Counted from the stretch's first letter, positions 37,078-48,141 are shown. The stretch is DNA of 64,000 bases from Teredinibacter turnerae (GCF_037935975.1 NZ_CP149817.1:4216001-4280000), one strand, 5' to 3'. Numbers and translations are program-made. The notes: a model not told the origin generated them from the sequence alone.

Positions 37078-38343
37078 TTATTTTGGCGTTAATTGACCTA
37101 GCATCTCGCGAGTAACCAGCACCACGCCTTTTTTCGTAACGCGGAAACCGCGCGCGGTATCATGCTCGTGATCGTGTCCTATCACCATACCTTCAGGAAT
37201 TTCACATCCGCTATCGATGATTGCGCGTTTTATTTTCGCATGGCGATGAATTTGCACATTGGGCAGGACCACCGATTCTTCAATATCGGTGTAAGAGTGA
37301 ACATGCACATCGGAAAACAACAGCGATTTGCTCACCTTTCCACCCGATACGATACAACCGCCCGATACCATCGAATCCACTGCATAACCTCTGCGGTCGT
37401 CGTCGTCAAAAACGAACTTGGCGGGAGGCAGGTGTGTCTGATAAGTCCAAATCGGCCAATCTTGATTATAAAGATTCAATTGCGGCGAGGGCTCAACCAG
37501 TTCCATATTCGCTAGCCAGAAAGAGTCCAGCGTACCAACATCTCGCCAATAAGAAGCTTTGTCTGTTTCATGATCCCGAAAGCGATACGCGCGAACGTTA
37601 GAGTTCTTGATGATGGCCGGAATAATGTTTTTTCCAAAGTCGTGCTCAGACTCGGGATTTTCAGCGTCGGCACGGAGTTGTTCAAACAGAAACTCCGTAT
37701 TAAAAATATAATTACCCATGGATGCAAGTGTCATCCCCGGCATATCATTTAGCTCAGTGGGGTGCTTCGGCTTTTCATCAAATCGAAGAATGCGGTTATT
37801 GTCGTCAACGGTCATAACACCAAAAGCACCAGCCGCTTCTTCAATAGGAACTTCAATGCAGGAAACCGTTAAATCCGCCCCCGTTTCCACGTGGTAAGCG
37901 AGCATTGAACCATAATCCATTTGATAGACATGATCACCCGAGAGCACCATGACGTATTTTGGCGCTTCATCCAGAATAATATCCAGATTCTGGTAAATAG
38001 CATCTGCAGTTCCCTGATACCAGTTTGGAGAATAACGCTGTGAGGCTGGAAGTATTTCTACGTATTCGCCCAGTTCTTTTTTGAAATGACTCCAGCCTCG
38101 TACCAGATGGCGAATTAATGAATGCGCTTTGTATTGTGTTAATACCCCTACCCGCCTTATGCCCGAGTTAACACAGTTCGACAGCGGAAAATCAATAATG
38201 CGAAATTTTCCACCAAAATGGAGCGCAGGTTTCGCCCTCCAATCGGTTAGCTCGTGCAAACGACTACCACGTCCGCCAGCGAGAATTAGCGCCATGGTAT
38301 CGCGCGTTAGACGACTGACATAACGAGAATTAGGGTCTAACAT
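37078..38343 (-). CDS. glgC: Glucose-1-phosphate adenylyltransferase
   Basis: Makes ADP-glucose from ATP and glucose 1-phosphate, the regulated step of glycogen synthesis. 421 residues with the nucleotidyl-transfer loop [15 protein letters not shown] near the start, [16 protein letters not shown] and FDEKPKHP (substrate lysine), and a left-handed beta-helix C-terminus for allosteric effectors. AGGAGGAAA-like site (GGAGGAAA) upstream of the ATG. Followed by glgA. Confidence 0.97.
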   Translation of the reverse strand: MLDPNSRYVSRLTRDTMALILAGGRGSRLHELTDWRAKPALHFGGKFRIIDFPLSNCVNSGIRRVGVLTQYKAHSLIRHLVRGWSHFKKELGEYVEILPASQRYSPNWYQGTADAIYQNLDIILDEAPKYVMVLSGDHVYQMDYGSMLAYHVETGADLTVSCIEVPIEEAAGAFGVMTVDDNNRILRFDEKPKHPTELNDMPGMTLASMGNYIFNTEFLFEQLRADAENPESEHDFGKNIIPAIIKNSNVRAYRFRDHETDKASYWRDVGTLDSFWLANMELVEPSPQLNLYNQDWPIWTYQTHLPPAKFVFDDDDRRGYAVDSMVSGGCIVSGGKVSKSLLFSDVHVHSYTDIEESVVLPNVQIHRHAKIKRAIIDSGCEIPEGMVIGHDHEHDTARGFRVTKKGVVLVTREMLGQLTPK

Positions 38344-38444
38344 CGGTTTCCTCCAATCATTTTTTGCCGAGAAACCTCTATTTAAAAAGACTAGACGCCA
38401 ACATGTACGTCCCCTCCAAACAGGCAGGCTTCAAATAAAGATTT

Positions 38445-40892
38445 TTATATTTTCCAAATTTCACGAGCATAATCGGCAATCGTGCGATCGCTGGAAAAAT
38501 ACCCGCTTGCTGCTGTATTAAGAATACTGGAACGCAACCAGCTCGATTTGTCGGTATACGCAGCAGCGACCTGCTTTTGCGCATCCACATAACTACGAAA
38601 ATCTGCCGCAACCATCCATGGGTCCAATGGGCTGCGAATTGAGCGAACAATAGGTTCAAACAGTCCTGGCTCGAACATATTGAAGTGGCCACACTCCAGT
38701 AATCGCATCACGCGCTGTAAATCTTCATCTTGCTCAATGATGTGATTGGGATCATTGTGAAGCCGAAACTCGGGAATATCTTCGACGCGCAAGCCAAACA
38801 AGAAAAAGTGCTCCTGACCTACCGCATCAAGAATTTCAATATTGGCGCCATCGTAGGTGCCGATTGTCAGCGCACCGTTCATCATGAACTTCATGTTTCC
38901 GGTCCCTGACGCCTCCTTCCCCGCAGTGGAAATTTGCTCCGATAAGTCTGCAGCGGGGCAAATTATCTCCATCGATTTAACACGGTAATTTGGCAAAAAT
39001 ACCAACTTGAGTAAGGGTGAAACCTTATCGTCCGCATTGACCACCTTGGCGACATTATTGGCCAACTTGATAATAAGTTTGGCTAGCGCATAGCCAGGCG
39101 CAGCTTTACCGCCAATTAACACCGAACGCGGTACCATTCCCTCAGTGTCACCACGCGTAATCCGGTCATACAGATGAATAACATGTAAAATATTCAGCAA
39201 CTGTCTTTTGTATTCATGGATTCGCTTTACTTGCACATCGAACAAACTGTGGGTATCGAATTCGACACCACACTTTTGCAATACACGGTTGCGCAATACT
39301 TCTTTGTTTTGCAGCTTCACTTGCGCCCAACGCTCCTGAAACGCGGGATCTTCAGCGTACGGTTTCAGTTTTTCCAGTAACGACAAGTCAGTTTTCCACC
39401 CCGGGCCAATGACATCAGTGAGAATATCACCCAGACCTCGGTTACAGTGCGCAAGCCAGCGGCGAGGCGTAACGCCGTTGGTTTTGTTGTTGAATTTTTC
39501 CGGCCAAAGTTCGTAAAAATCCTTGAACAAACCGCTTGTCAGCAACTGCGAATGTAGTTCAGCCACGCCATTAACAGAAAAACTACCAACAATAGCCAGG
39601 TAGGCCATCCTTACTTGAGGTTGCCCCCCTTCTTCAATCAGCGACATCCGACGCTGACGATCAGTATCGCCAGGCCAACGTTTTGCTACTAGTGCTAAAA
39701 ATCGGGCGTTAATTTCGTAAATAATTTGCAATAGACGAGGCAGAAGCTCGCCCATCATGTGCACAGACCACCTTTCCAGTGCTTCCGGCAGCAGGGTATG
39801 GTTTGTGTACGCCATGGTTTTACAGGTAATTGTCCAGGCTTTCTCCCACTCTAAACCATAGATATCGACTAACAGTCGCATTAATTCAGCGACGGCAAGC
39901 GTTGGGTGTGTATCATTCAGTTGGAAGCAATTAAATTCAGCAAAGCTTGAGAAATCGGCGCCACGCTCCTTAATCCACTCAGCAATAACATCCTGCAAGC
40001 TGGCCGATGCCAAAAAATATTGTTGGCGCAGGCGAAGCTCTTTTCCATTTTCGCTGGCATCGTTCGGGTAGAGAACCATGGTTATTTGCTCTGCCAGATT
40101 CTTTTGCGCAACTGCGTCAGCGTAATCGCCTTCGTTAAACTCCTGCAGATTAAATTCTTCTGTGGCTGCGGCTTTCCATAAACGTAGCGTGTTCACCTTA
40201 TCGTTTTTGTAGCCGGGAATCGGCATATCATATGGAACAGCAAGTACATCCTGAGTATCGACCCAGCGCACACAGGTCTCGCCCGAATGATTTTTATAAA
40301 ATTCCGAATGGCCGTAAAATCGTACGACCTGCGAATGCCCTGGTCGTTCAATTTCCCAAGGGTTACCCGCAATTAACCAGTGATCGGGTTGCTCAACCTG
40401 GCGCCCTTCGACTATATTTTGTTGGAACATACCGTATTCGTAACGAATACCGTAACCGACGACAGGCAAACCAAGCGTGGCGCAGGAGTCCATAAAACAC
40501 GCGGCCAGGCGACCAAGGCCACCGTTGCCGAGCCCTGCGTCTTTTTCATCCATCTCTATGTGTTCGAGCGAACAGCAATAATCTGCCAAAGCCTGCCGAA
40601 CTGAATCCTGCATATTCAAATTAAGAATAGCGTTACCTAAACTTCGACCTAACAAAAACTCTAAAGACAAGTAAAATACTTTGCGGCTTTTGTTTGCCAC
40701 CTCAGCTTCTTTGGTTAAGCGCCATCGCTCCATCAGCCGATCCCGAACAGTCAGCGCAAGCGCAGTCAGCATGTATCCGCTTATATCGTCGGTATCGAAA
40801 CGCCCCAGAGTAAAATTAAAATGCCGGTGCAGATCTTTGTTGACCTGTTCATGGTCATTACTTAAAACAGGTGTTTTTATTTCACTTGCCAT
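38445..40892 (-). CDS. glgP: Glycogen phosphorylase
   Basis: Phosphorolysis of alpha-1,4-glucan ends to glucose 1-phosphate. 815 residues of GT35; the PLP lysine lies in EASGTGNMKFMMNGALTIGT, and GNGGLGRLAACFMDS and NDTHPTLAVAELMR are typical. AGAGGA upstream of the ATG. Lies between glgX and glgC, so synthesis and breakdown genes are in one transcript. Confidence 0.97.
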   Translation of the reverse strand: MASEIKTPVLSNDHEQVNKDLHRHFNFTLGRFDTDDISGYMLTALALTVRDRLMERWRLTKEAEVANKSRKVFYLSLEFLLGRSLGNAILNLNMQDSVRQALADYCCSLEHIEMDEKDAGLGNGGLGRLAACFMDSCATLGLPVVGYGIRYEYGMFQQNIVEGRQVEQPDHWLIAGNPWEIERPGHSQVVRFYGHSEFYKNHSGETCVRWVDTQDVLAVPYDMPIPGYKNDKVNTLRLWKAAATEEFNLQEFNEGDYADAVAQKNLAEQITMVLYPNDASENGKELRLRQQYFLASASLQDVIAEWIKERGADFSSFAEFNCFQLNDTHPTLAVAELMRLLVDIYGLEWEKAWTITCKTMAYTNHTLLPEALERWSVHMMGELLPRLLQIIYEINARFLALVAKRWPGDTDRQRRMSLIEEGGQPQVRMAYLAIVGSFSVNGVAELHSQLLTSGLFKDFYELWPEKFNNKTNGVTPRRWLAHCNRGLGDILTDVIGPGWKTDLSLLEKLKPYAEDPAFQERWAQVKLQNKEVLRNRVLQKCGVEFDTHSLFDVQVKRIHEYKRQLLNILHVIHLYDRITRGDTEGMVPRSVLIGGKAAPGYALAKLIIKLANNVAKVVNADDKVSPLLKLVFLPNYRVKSMEIICPAADLSEQISTAGKEASGTGNMKFMMNGALTIGTYDGANIEILDAVGQEHFFLFGLRVEDIPEFRLHNDPNHIIEQDEDLQRVMRLLECGHFNMFEPGLFEPIVRSIRSPLDPWMVAADFRSYVDAQKQVAAAYTDKSSWLRSSILNTAASGYFSSDRTIADYAREIWKI

Positions 40893-40982
40893 ACCGCCAT
40901 CCTCTAAATTTTAACTGCGAACTACTGAGCTAAATAGTCTTACGAAACTTTTGCAATATTCCACGATAAAAGGCCAATGAGA

Positions 40983-43187
40983 TTAGAACTTGGCCACCAA
41001 CATTTGTAGCGAGCGCGGCCGCAATAAGACTTTGCCACCCTTTTTCTGGATCAACGTTTTTGGAATTCCATCGCTTTCATAGGTATCGAGTACACAGTTC
41101 CAATAACTTGCCTCAATGCCATCGGCATCCGGTGTTCCGATAGGAATCGTAAAAATCTTATCTGCATCTTCTGCATTGAACAAAATAAGGATGCGGCATT
41201 TAGCTTGTTCTACAAAGAGTGAATCGCTCTCTTCGTCTTCCGGCATAATTTTGCAAAACACTGGATATTGCTCGAGTATCCAACCTACCGCTTTAAATTC
41301 AGGGTTATTCCAATCTTTTTCCTGCATTTCCGCGCCGGTGGCGGAAACCCACCGCACCACACTTTTAATTTCGTCCTCAACTTCCCCTGGACGATGGATA
41401 TAACGGTGTGACGTTAACAAAGGATATTGACGTCGCAATGACAAAACGTAGCGAACAAAATTTTGTAGCGCGCGACCGGCTTCGTCTATTTTGTCCCAAT
41501 TGATCCAGTTGAGCTCGTTATCCTGACAGTAGGCATTGTTATTACCGTCTTGGGTACGACCAAATTCATCACCAGCCAATAGCATTGGAGTACCTTGAGA
41601 GAGCAATAAGGTCGCGAGCATATTACGCTTCTGACGCGAACGGATAGCCAACAACTGACGGTCGTTGGTTTCCCCTTCTACGCCATAGTTGTAGCTGTAG
41701 TTGCCATCGTGCCCGTCTCGATTGTTCTCTTTGTTTCGCTCATTGTGCTTCTGGTTGTACGTCACAATATCGTGCAGTGTAAAGCCGTCGTGACTAGTAA
41801 TGAAATTAACGCTGGCTGCAGGCCCCCGACCAGACAACTCAAAAAAATCAGCGCTACCATGAATTCTACGTGCAAATTCCGGCAACACGCCTTTATCCCC
41901 TTTCCAGTATTGACGGCAGGTATCCCGATAACGGTCATTCCATTCGGACCATCCACTGGGGAAATTACCGACCTGGTATCCACCTGGGCCGATATCCCAG
42001 GGCTCGGCAATCAACTTGCAACCGGCCAACTGTGGGTCTTGGCGTAACGAATCAAAAAATCCGCAACCGGCATCGAAACCATAAGACTCGCGGCCCAACA
42101 CTATGGCCAGGTCAAACCGAAACCCATCGACTCCCATCACGCAGTACCAATAACGCAAACTGTCCATCACCATCTGGTTAACCCGCGGATGACGGATATT
42201 CAACGTGTTGCCACACCCTGTATCGTTCACGTAATAGCGCTTGTCGTGCGCTTGCAGCGAATAGTAGCTAAGGTTATCGATACCTCTGAAGCTCATGGTG
42301 GGGCCGAGCTCATTACCTTCCGCTGTGTGGTTGTAAACCACATCCAGGATAATTTCCAAGCCTGCGCGATGGTATGCGTCGACCATATCGCGAAATTCGC
42401 TGGCTTCACCGGTTGCGAGATATGCCTGGTGCGGCATAAAAAAATTGAGCGTGTTGTAGCCCCAATAATTGGTGAGACCATTTCCTATGAGAAAATACTC
42501 CGATACAAATCCGTGAACCGGCAGCAACTCGACACTGGTAATACCAAGGTCCCTTATGTAGTTAACAACGGATTCGTGTCCCATCCCTTTTGCAGTGCCT
42601 TGCAGCTCCACAGGCACGTCCTCATGCATTTGGGTGTAGCCTTTGAGGTGCGTTTCGTAGACTACGGTATCGGCCCAGTTCACATGCGGTCGAGGTGGAC
42701 GCTCCCCGACCCCGGGAGAGACTATGTCACGCTCATCCACCACCACGCACTTGGGAAGGCTGGGAGCGCTGTCGACGACACTCGCACTCAGATCGAGGTC
42801 TTTGTGGTCAAGCTCGTGGCCATATAAGCTATTCGCCCAAGAAAACTGCCGCGACTGTTTTTTCGCGTACGGATCGAGCACCAGTTTCGCAGAGTTGAAG
42901 CGCTGCCCCTCGGCAGGCTTAAACGGGCCGTCTACCCGGTAACCGTAGTAGGCTCCATCGCTAACCCCCTCCACAAACACATGCCACACCTGTTCGTCCG
43001 GCCCGTGCATTTCTATCCGAGCGATTTCTTCCTCGGTGGCGCGATCAAACAGACACAATTGCACACTCGTCGCGTTGGCCGAGAAGAGTGCAAAATTAAC
43101 CCCTCCTTCAAAAACCGTCGCCCCCAGTGGATAAGCTATCCCCGGGCGTGAGTTCGCATAAAGCTTGTTCTTAAATGTATCGCTCAC
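40983..43187 (-). CDS. glgX: Glycogen debranching enzyme, GlgX/isoamylase type
   Basis: GH13 enzyme that hydrolyses alpha-1,6 branches of limit dextrins. About 734 residues with an N-terminal CBM48 domain (GATVFEGGVNFALFSANAT), then the GH13 barrel: VVYNHT, GFRFDLA (nucleophile Asp), LIAEPWDIG (acid Glu) and FITSHDGF. The GTG start (43187) has GGA 8 bases upstream; a TTG four codons earlier is possible. Gaps to glgB and glgP are about 68 and 90 bases. Confidence 0.93.
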   Translation of the reverse strand: MSDTFKNKLYANSRPGIAYPLGATVFEGGVNFALFSANATSVQLCLFDRATEEEIARIEMHGPDEQVWHVFVEGVSDGAYYGYRVDGPFKPAEGQRFNSAKLVLDPYAKKQSRQFSWANSLYGHELDHKDLDLSASVVDSAPSLPKCVVVDERDIVSPGVGERPPRPHVNWADTVVYETHLKGYTQMHEDVPVELQGTAKGMGHESVVNYIRDLGITSVELLPVHGFVSEYFLIGNGLTNYWGYNTLNFFMPHQAYLATGEASEFRDMVDAYHRAGLEIILDVVYNHTAEGNELGPTMSFRGIDNLSYYSLQAHDKRYYVNDTGCGNTLNIRHPRVNQMVMDSLRYWYCVMGVDGFRFDLAIVLGRESYGFDAGCGFFDSLRQDPQLAGCKLIAEPWDIGPGGYQVGNFPSGWSEWNDRYRDTCRQYWKGDKGVLPEFARRIHGSADFFELSGRGPAASVNFITSHDGFTLHDIVTYNQKHNERNKENNRDGHDGNYSYNYGVEGETNDRQLLAIRSRQKRNMLATLLLSQGTPMLLAGDEFGRTQDGNNNAYCQDNELNWINWDKIDEAGRALQNFVRYVLSLRRQYPLLTSHRYIHRPGEVEDEIKSVVRWVSATGAEMQEKDWNNPEFKAVGWILEQYPVFCKIMPEDEESDSLFVEQAKCRILILFNAEDADKIFTIPIGTPDADGIEASYWNCVLDTYESDGIPKTLIQKKGGKVLLRPRSLQMLVAKF

Positions 43188-43255
43188 ACAATTATCCAAT
43201 CAGACTCGAAATAAATTATTAATCGGGGATCCAGTTATTGGGTATCACTTCACTT

Positions 43256-45457
43256 TTAGGCATCTACCTCAACAGAAAAGATGACGGCGGCCAGCGGAGG
43301 TAATGTTATGGCAATGGAATTATCGCGAAAATGCCACGGCTCTTTCTCGCTCTTGAGCGGTTTAGCGTTGCCAATATTTCCACCACCATAGCGGGAATTA
43401 TCTGAGTTAAGCACCTCTGTATACGTACCCGGCTCATTCACACCTACACGGTAATTTTCCCGCACCACTGGGGTAAAGTTACAAACGACAAGGACTTTGT
43501 CTTTTGGCTTTTTCCCTTTGCGGTAAAAAGCAAACACGGAGTTGTGCCGGTCATCAGCCTCTACCCATTCAAAACCGTCACCTTCGCCATCGACTTCGTA
43601 GAGAGCCGGCGTATTAACATAGAAGCGATTCAGATCGGCGACCAGGCGCTGTATACTCGCGTGTTCATCTACGTCCAGTTGATGCCAGTCAAGCGAGTGA
43701 TTGTGATTCCACTCCGCACCCTGCGCAAACTCACTCCCCATAAACAATAATTTTTTACCTGGGTGCGCCCACATAAACGCGTAGTATGCCCGCATATTGG
43801 CGAATTGCTGCCAGCTGTCTCCCGGCATACGACCCAGAATAGACCGCTTGCCATGCACAACTTCATCGTGACTCAAAGGCAAAATGAAATTTTCGCTGAA
43901 CGCGTAATACAGGCTAAAGGTCATGTCGTGGTGGTGGTACTGCCGGTGTATCGACTCTTTCGAGATATACTCGAGTGAATCGTTCATCCAGCCCATATTC
44001 CACTTAAAGCCAAAGCCCAATCCACCAAAATGCGTTGGTTTCGACACACCAGGCCATGCTGTTGACTCCTCGGCTACCATCATGGCATCCGGGAAATGGC
44101 GATAAACTCGTTCATTGACATGCTTTAAAAAGTCGATCGCTTCCAGGTTCTCGCGACCACCGTAGGCATTCGGCAACCACTCACCTTCCTTGCGGCTGTA
44201 ATCCAAATACAACATCGACGCGACCGCGTCAACGCGCAGGCCATCGATATGAAAAACATCAAACCAGAACAGCGCATTTGCCATGAGGTAGGTAGTTACC
44301 TCTTTGCGACCGTAATTGTAAATGTACGTGTTCCAGTCGGGATGAAAACCCTGGCGCGCATCCGCGTGCTCGTATAGCGGTGTTCCATCAAAACGGCCAA
44401 GCCCGTGCTCGTCAGTAGGAAAATGACCGGGCACCCAATCGATTAATACAGCAATTTCAGCCTGGTGGCATTGGTCAACAAAATATTTAAAATCGTCGGG
44501 TGTTCCAAACCGGCTGGTCGGAGCAAAAAGACCAACAGGTTGATAACCCCATGAACCATCAAACGGAAATTCGCTGACAGGCATGAGTTGAATATGAGTA
44601 AAGCCCATATCTTTAACGTAGGGAATGAGCTCTTGCGCCAACTCCCGGTAACTCAGATAGCGGTTATCTTCCTGCGGCTTACGCTTCCACGAGCCGAGAT
44701 GAACTTCATAGATCGAGACCGCGCAATCGCGCTTAGTAAAACGGTGTTTTGTTGTATGCCAAGCGCCGTCTTGCCACTGGTATCGCTGATTATCGTAAAT
44801 ACGCGAGGCCTTTTCTGGCGGATGCTGCGCGTAGAACCCGTATGGATCGGCTTTGTGTGGCAGCAAGTGGCCTTCACGGGTTTTTATTTCGTATTTATAA
44901 TGCGCTCCCTCACTTACACCGGGAATGAAAATCTCCCATATACCGCTGGGTATATGTTTGCGCATCATATGCTTGCGGCCATCCCAAAGGTTGAAATCGC
45001 CAACGACAGATACTCTCCGTGCATTCGGAGCCCAAACAGCAAACTGGCAACCCTCGACCCCATCTACAGTTTTCATTTGAGCACCCATGAAATGGTATGC
45101 CCGCTCGTGTGTACCTTCACCAAATAAATAAAGGTCTTGCTCGCCAATCGCACTGCCAAATCGATACGGATCTTCCAAAAGATAAAAATCCGCGCCATAT
45201 TTAACATTCACACAATATTTTTCCAGTCGCTCTCCCTGCATGCGGCCACAGAACAAACCGTCCGGATGTACTTTGGCCAGGGGCAATATCAGTGTCTGAT
45301 CTTCGTAATTAAATATTTCTACCAGATCTGCGTCCGGCATAAATACACGAAACTCTATTTCGTGCTGGTTGATTTGATGGCAACCTAAAACAGAAAAAAC
45401 ATCTTCACAATCGGAGTTAACAATCGACGCAATTACATCGTCAGTCAAAATACCCAT
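43256..45457 (-). CDS. glgB: 1,4-alpha-glucan branching enzyme
   Basis: Transfers glucan segments to create alpha-1,6 branches. 733 residues: N-terminal N1 domain plus CBM48 (QFAVWAPNARRVSVVGDFN), GH13 barrel with GLRVDAVASMLYLDYSR (nucleophile), MVAEESTAWP (acid) and LPLSHDEVVHGK. The ATG at 45457 has GGAGA about 11 bases upstream; a TTG at 45475 would add six residues. The malQ stop is only about 20 bases upstream, so the two are co-transcribed. Confidence 0.96.
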   Translation of the reverse strand: MGILTDDVIASIVNSDCEDVFSVLGCHQINQHEIEFRVFMPDADLVEIFNYEDQTLILPLAKVHPDGLFCGRMQGERLEKYCVNVKYGADFYLLEDPYRFGSAIGEQDLYLFGEGTHERAYHFMGAQMKTVDGVEGCQFAVWAPNARRVSVVGDFNLWDGRKHMMRKHIPSGIWEIFIPGVSEGAHYKYEIKTREGHLLPHKADPYGFYAQHPPEKASRIYDNQRYQWQDGAWHTTKHRFTKRDCAVSIYEVHLGSWKRKPQEDNRYLSYRELAQELIPYVKDMGFTHIQLMPVSEFPFDGSWGYQPVGLFAPTSRFGTPDDFKYFVDQCHQAEIAVLIDWVPGHFPTDEHGLGRFDGTPLYEHADARQGFHPDWNTYIYNYGRKEVTTYLMANALFWFDVFHIDGLRVDAVASMLYLDYSRKEGEWLPNAYGGRENLEAIDFLKHVNERVYRHFPDAMMVAEESTAWPGVSKPTHFGGLGFGFKWNMGWMNDSLEYISKESIHRQYHHHDMTFSLYYAFSENFILPLSHDEVVHGKRSILGRMPGDSWQQFANMRAYYAFMWAHPGKKLLFMGSEFAQGAEWNHNHSLDWHQLDVDEHASIQRLVADLNRFYVNTPALYEVDGEGDGFEWVEADDRHNSVFAFYRKGKKPKDKVLVVCNFTPVVRENYRVGVNEPGTYTEVLNSDNSRYGGGNIGNAKPLKSEKEPWHFRDNSIAITLPPLAAVIFSVEVDA

Positions 45458-45477
45458 GTTTTTATTTTTCTCCAAAC

Positions 45478-47706
45478 CTAGCGGTTTCTTTCAGAATGAA
45501 CGCGTGCCAGTAACACTTGAGTCTGTGGTTGGTTAAAAATGGTGTCCAGCGCCTGTGACAGTTTTCGTTGCCAATTGGGATACTCCTTAAATGTACCCGG
45601 CACATTCACCGGCGCATCCATGAGCAACACATCTTCCAGCTGAATAACGTATAAGCGAGATGCCACCCGGGAAACCGTTGCCAGAATGGCGCTAATCAGT
45701 GTTGGCTCCGCTTCTCGCTCTATATTTAAATCGAGCCACTGAGGCGGTAGCTCTCCCTGCTTCAGGAGAAAATCCAGAACCTGTTGTTTTTCGAGGCGCC
45801 GCTGCTCGACCATCGTCTCATAATCCACACCTTCCTCGAAGATACCCAGCTTGTCCCGCAAGACCAGGTCGTTACCATTCCACCAACTGGTCAGCGTAGG
45901 AACATCATGGTTATTGACCATTGCCAGCGCGTGGACGTCGTAGTTTTCCGGTGGTTTGAAATATGAGTAATTTTCTTTTTCGAAATAAAAGACACGATTG
46001 GTAAATATGCCTGCTCGCGTAATCGCTTCCCTGAATTCTGGCGGCACAACACCAAGGTCTTCGCCTACAATAGCGCATTGATTTAGATGACTCTCCAGAC
46101 ACAGAAGCGCCAACATGTCTTCAAATGGATAATAGACGTAGGCACCGTGGTCTGCCGTCGTTCCTGGCGGGCACCACCACAACCGCATCAGGCTCATCGC
46201 ATGATCTATCCGCAAGGCACCACACAGCGACATATTCTCGCGCAATATTTGAATGAAATGCGCGTAGCCTGTCTCCCGTAAAAACGCGGGGTCCATGGGG
46301 GGCAAGCCCCAGTTCTGCCCTTGCTCTGCAAGTGGGTCTGGTGGTGCGCCAACAGATGCTCGCGTACAAAACTGGCCAGGTTGAGAAAACACTTCCGCAC
46401 CGCCGCCCTCTGCGCCAACCGCCAGATCGCGAACCAGGCCCACTTTCATACCGCAGTTTATCGCCTGAATCTGACACGCTTCCAGTTGCACATGCGCCAC
46501 CCATTGCAGATAACAGTGAAACAACACAGTCTTCTGAGTGCGCTCGGGGAGTGTAATAAGCCGGTCCAGGCTTTCAATCCCATCCGGTATATCCGATTCA
46601 CTGAGATCGGCGAGGGCGCTGTTTTGCCAGCGGTTTCGAGTCGATTCAAAACGAGCAAACTGGAAGAGTGGCTCCCCGGCTTTTTCCAGGAAGCAACAAA
46701 ATTCGGTGTAGCGGCTGTCCTTATTCGCATAGGACGCCTCATAAAAATGGTTAAACAGCACCTCGAAGACGGGATACTTGATGTTTTTTACGTTTGCATA
46801 GTCAACAAAATCCGCGTCGCGCAATGCGCTCAACAGGGACGCGTTTTCCGCGTAAAGATTGCGTCCAGTCGCCCCCTCCACTCCGGTAAATTCATGCACG
46901 GCGGAGGGATCGATATATAACGTATTAATAAATCGTCGATCACTAGGGCTGTATGGACTGTTGTTAGTACCTACATCCGGAAGCAATGCGTGCAGAGGGT
47001 TCAAACCTATTAGGTCAGCGCCGGCATCCGCGGCATGAGTTATAAGCGCCTTCAAGTCTGAAAAATCGCCTATTCCCCAGTCGTTGGCCGAGCGAAGTGT
47101 GTAAAGCTGTACAATAAACCCCCACAGCTTCTCTCCAGTTTCCAACCAGGATGGCTGATGGACAGCACTTGGCGCTACGGCGAGACATGCCTCTATCTCG
47201 GTCAGTTCCTCTGCATCGGACAGTTTGACTGCGGGGTCATCGGGTGACGATGACATTGACAATGTAAGCGTGTAATACCCAGGTTCGATAACATTGGTAG
47301 CAATCTGTCTGCGCGAGTAGCGCGCATTCTCGTAAACGTAGTCGCCTACCTCTGGCACATCCTTAGGCAGTGATGCTCCCTTATCGATCACCTTTTGATT
47401 GTTGTCACGTAACTCCCAAGAGAGCTCTTTGGCCAATCGCGCAGGATGGAGATTGACGTAAAAACTCGCTGGCTGACTCGGATCGCAAAGTACGCAGGTC
47501 TGCAGCGGCGGTAGGAAGTGGCGCCAGGGGCCTACGTCCAGTTCATAAGCCGCTTGCGCTATCGCTTGCGGGTTGGAGATGTCCTGCCCCATCGTTTCGA
47601 GCAGATTTAGCCTGTTTTCGACGGGCACCGTGACGTGTTCGCCTCGATAGTTAAAATAATCACTAGCGATTCCGCGCCAGTAAAACAGACGATCCAAGTC
47701 ACTCAT
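45478..47706 (-). CDS. malQ: 4-alpha-glucanotransferase (amylomaltase)
   Basis: Disproportionates malto-oligosaccharides by transferring glucan segments (GH77). 742 residues, the long form with an N-terminal beta domain (about 1-150). Active-site blocks LRIDHAMSLMRLWW (nucleophile), AIVGEDLGVVPPEFR (acid) and VNNHDVPTLTSWW are present. First gene of the glycogen operon; the 378 bases upstream contain its control region. Its position at the head of glg genes suggests processing of short glucans released by glgX/glgP. Confidence 0.95.
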   Translation of the reverse strand: MSDLDRLFYWRGIASDYFNYRGEHVTVPVENRLNLLETMGQDISNPQAIAQAAYELDVGPWRHFLPPLQTCVLCDPSQPASFYVNLHPARLAKELSWELRDNNQKVIDKGASLPKDVPEVGDYVYENARYSRRQIATNVIEPGYYTLTLSMSSSPDDPAVKLSDAEELTEIEACLAVAPSAVHQPSWLETGEKLWGFIVQLYTLRSANDWGIGDFSDLKALITHAADAGADLIGLNPLHALLPDVGTNNSPYSPSDRRFINTLYIDPSAVHEFTGVEGATGRNLYAENASLLSALRDADFVDYANVKNIKYPVFEVLFNHFYEASYANKDSRYTEFCCFLEKAGEPLFQFARFESTRNRWQNSALADLSESDIPDGIESLDRLITLPERTQKTVLFHCYLQWVAHVQLEACQIQAINCGMKVGLVRDLAVGAEGGGAEVFSQPGQFCTRASVGAPPDPLAEQGQNWGLPPMDPAFLRETGYAHFIQILRENMSLCGALRIDHAMSLMRLWWCPPGTTADHGAYVYYPFEDMLALLCLESHLNQCAIVGEDLGVVPPEFREAITRAGIFTNRVFYFEKENYSYFKPPENYDVHALAMVNNHDVPTLTSWWNGNDLVLRDKLGIFEEGVDYETMVEQRRLEKQQVLDFLLKQGELPPQWLDLNIEREAEPTLISAILATVSRVASRLYVIQLEDVLLMDAPVNVPGTFKEYPNWQRKLSQALDTIFNQPQTQVLLARVHSERNR

Positions 47707-48085
47707 AGAGTTTCAGCCCGCATATCGTTTTATCGTGGAATACTGCAAACTAAGCGCCAAATATTACAAAACGCTTATCACGTGTCTACCGTGTAACACC
47801 CGAAGCCAGCATACCGAAGCCATCCAGGAGGAAAAACACGGGTTATAGGGACAAGCAGTTGCAATCGCAAATCAACAAACGCTTAGAACGTTTTACACCT
47901 AGACCGTTCACTATGCGCCCGACTAACGGGCTTTGGCAATATTGCGCTGACATTTTTATTCTAATAAGCCATAGATAATGTCCTATAACGCTTATGAATA
48001 TTAGCAAAACTCTGTAGCTTTATTTGTTAAGCATCGGGTTTGCGAATAACGCAACTCGCGTTCGGAGGCTAACCACAAATACGAG
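47707..48085. other. Control region upstream of the glycogen operon
   Basis: About 380 bases without a gene. It contains three direct copies of AACGCTTA starting at 47770, 47878 and 47987, spaced 108 and 109 bases. A TAATAT-like -10 reads on the minus strand near 47761-47766, with no clear -35. No plus-strand gene fits. Confidence 0.5.
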
Positions 48086-48118
48086 GCAAAAAAAAACGCC
48101 GGATGCGATCCGGCGTTT
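48086..48118 (-). terminator. Terminator of the ribosomal protein cluster
   Basis: Perfect 10-bp stem AACGCCGGAT/ATCCGGCGTT with a 3-base loop and, on the minus strand, a run of nine T. It ends the transcript after rplQ. Confidence 0.95.
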
Positions 48119-48141
48119 CTTATGAGAGGCTAAGAGCGAAA

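Noticed and set aside
42189-42827. 212-codon open frame opposite glgX
   Set aside because: Antisense shadow; no ribosome binding site or domain signal.
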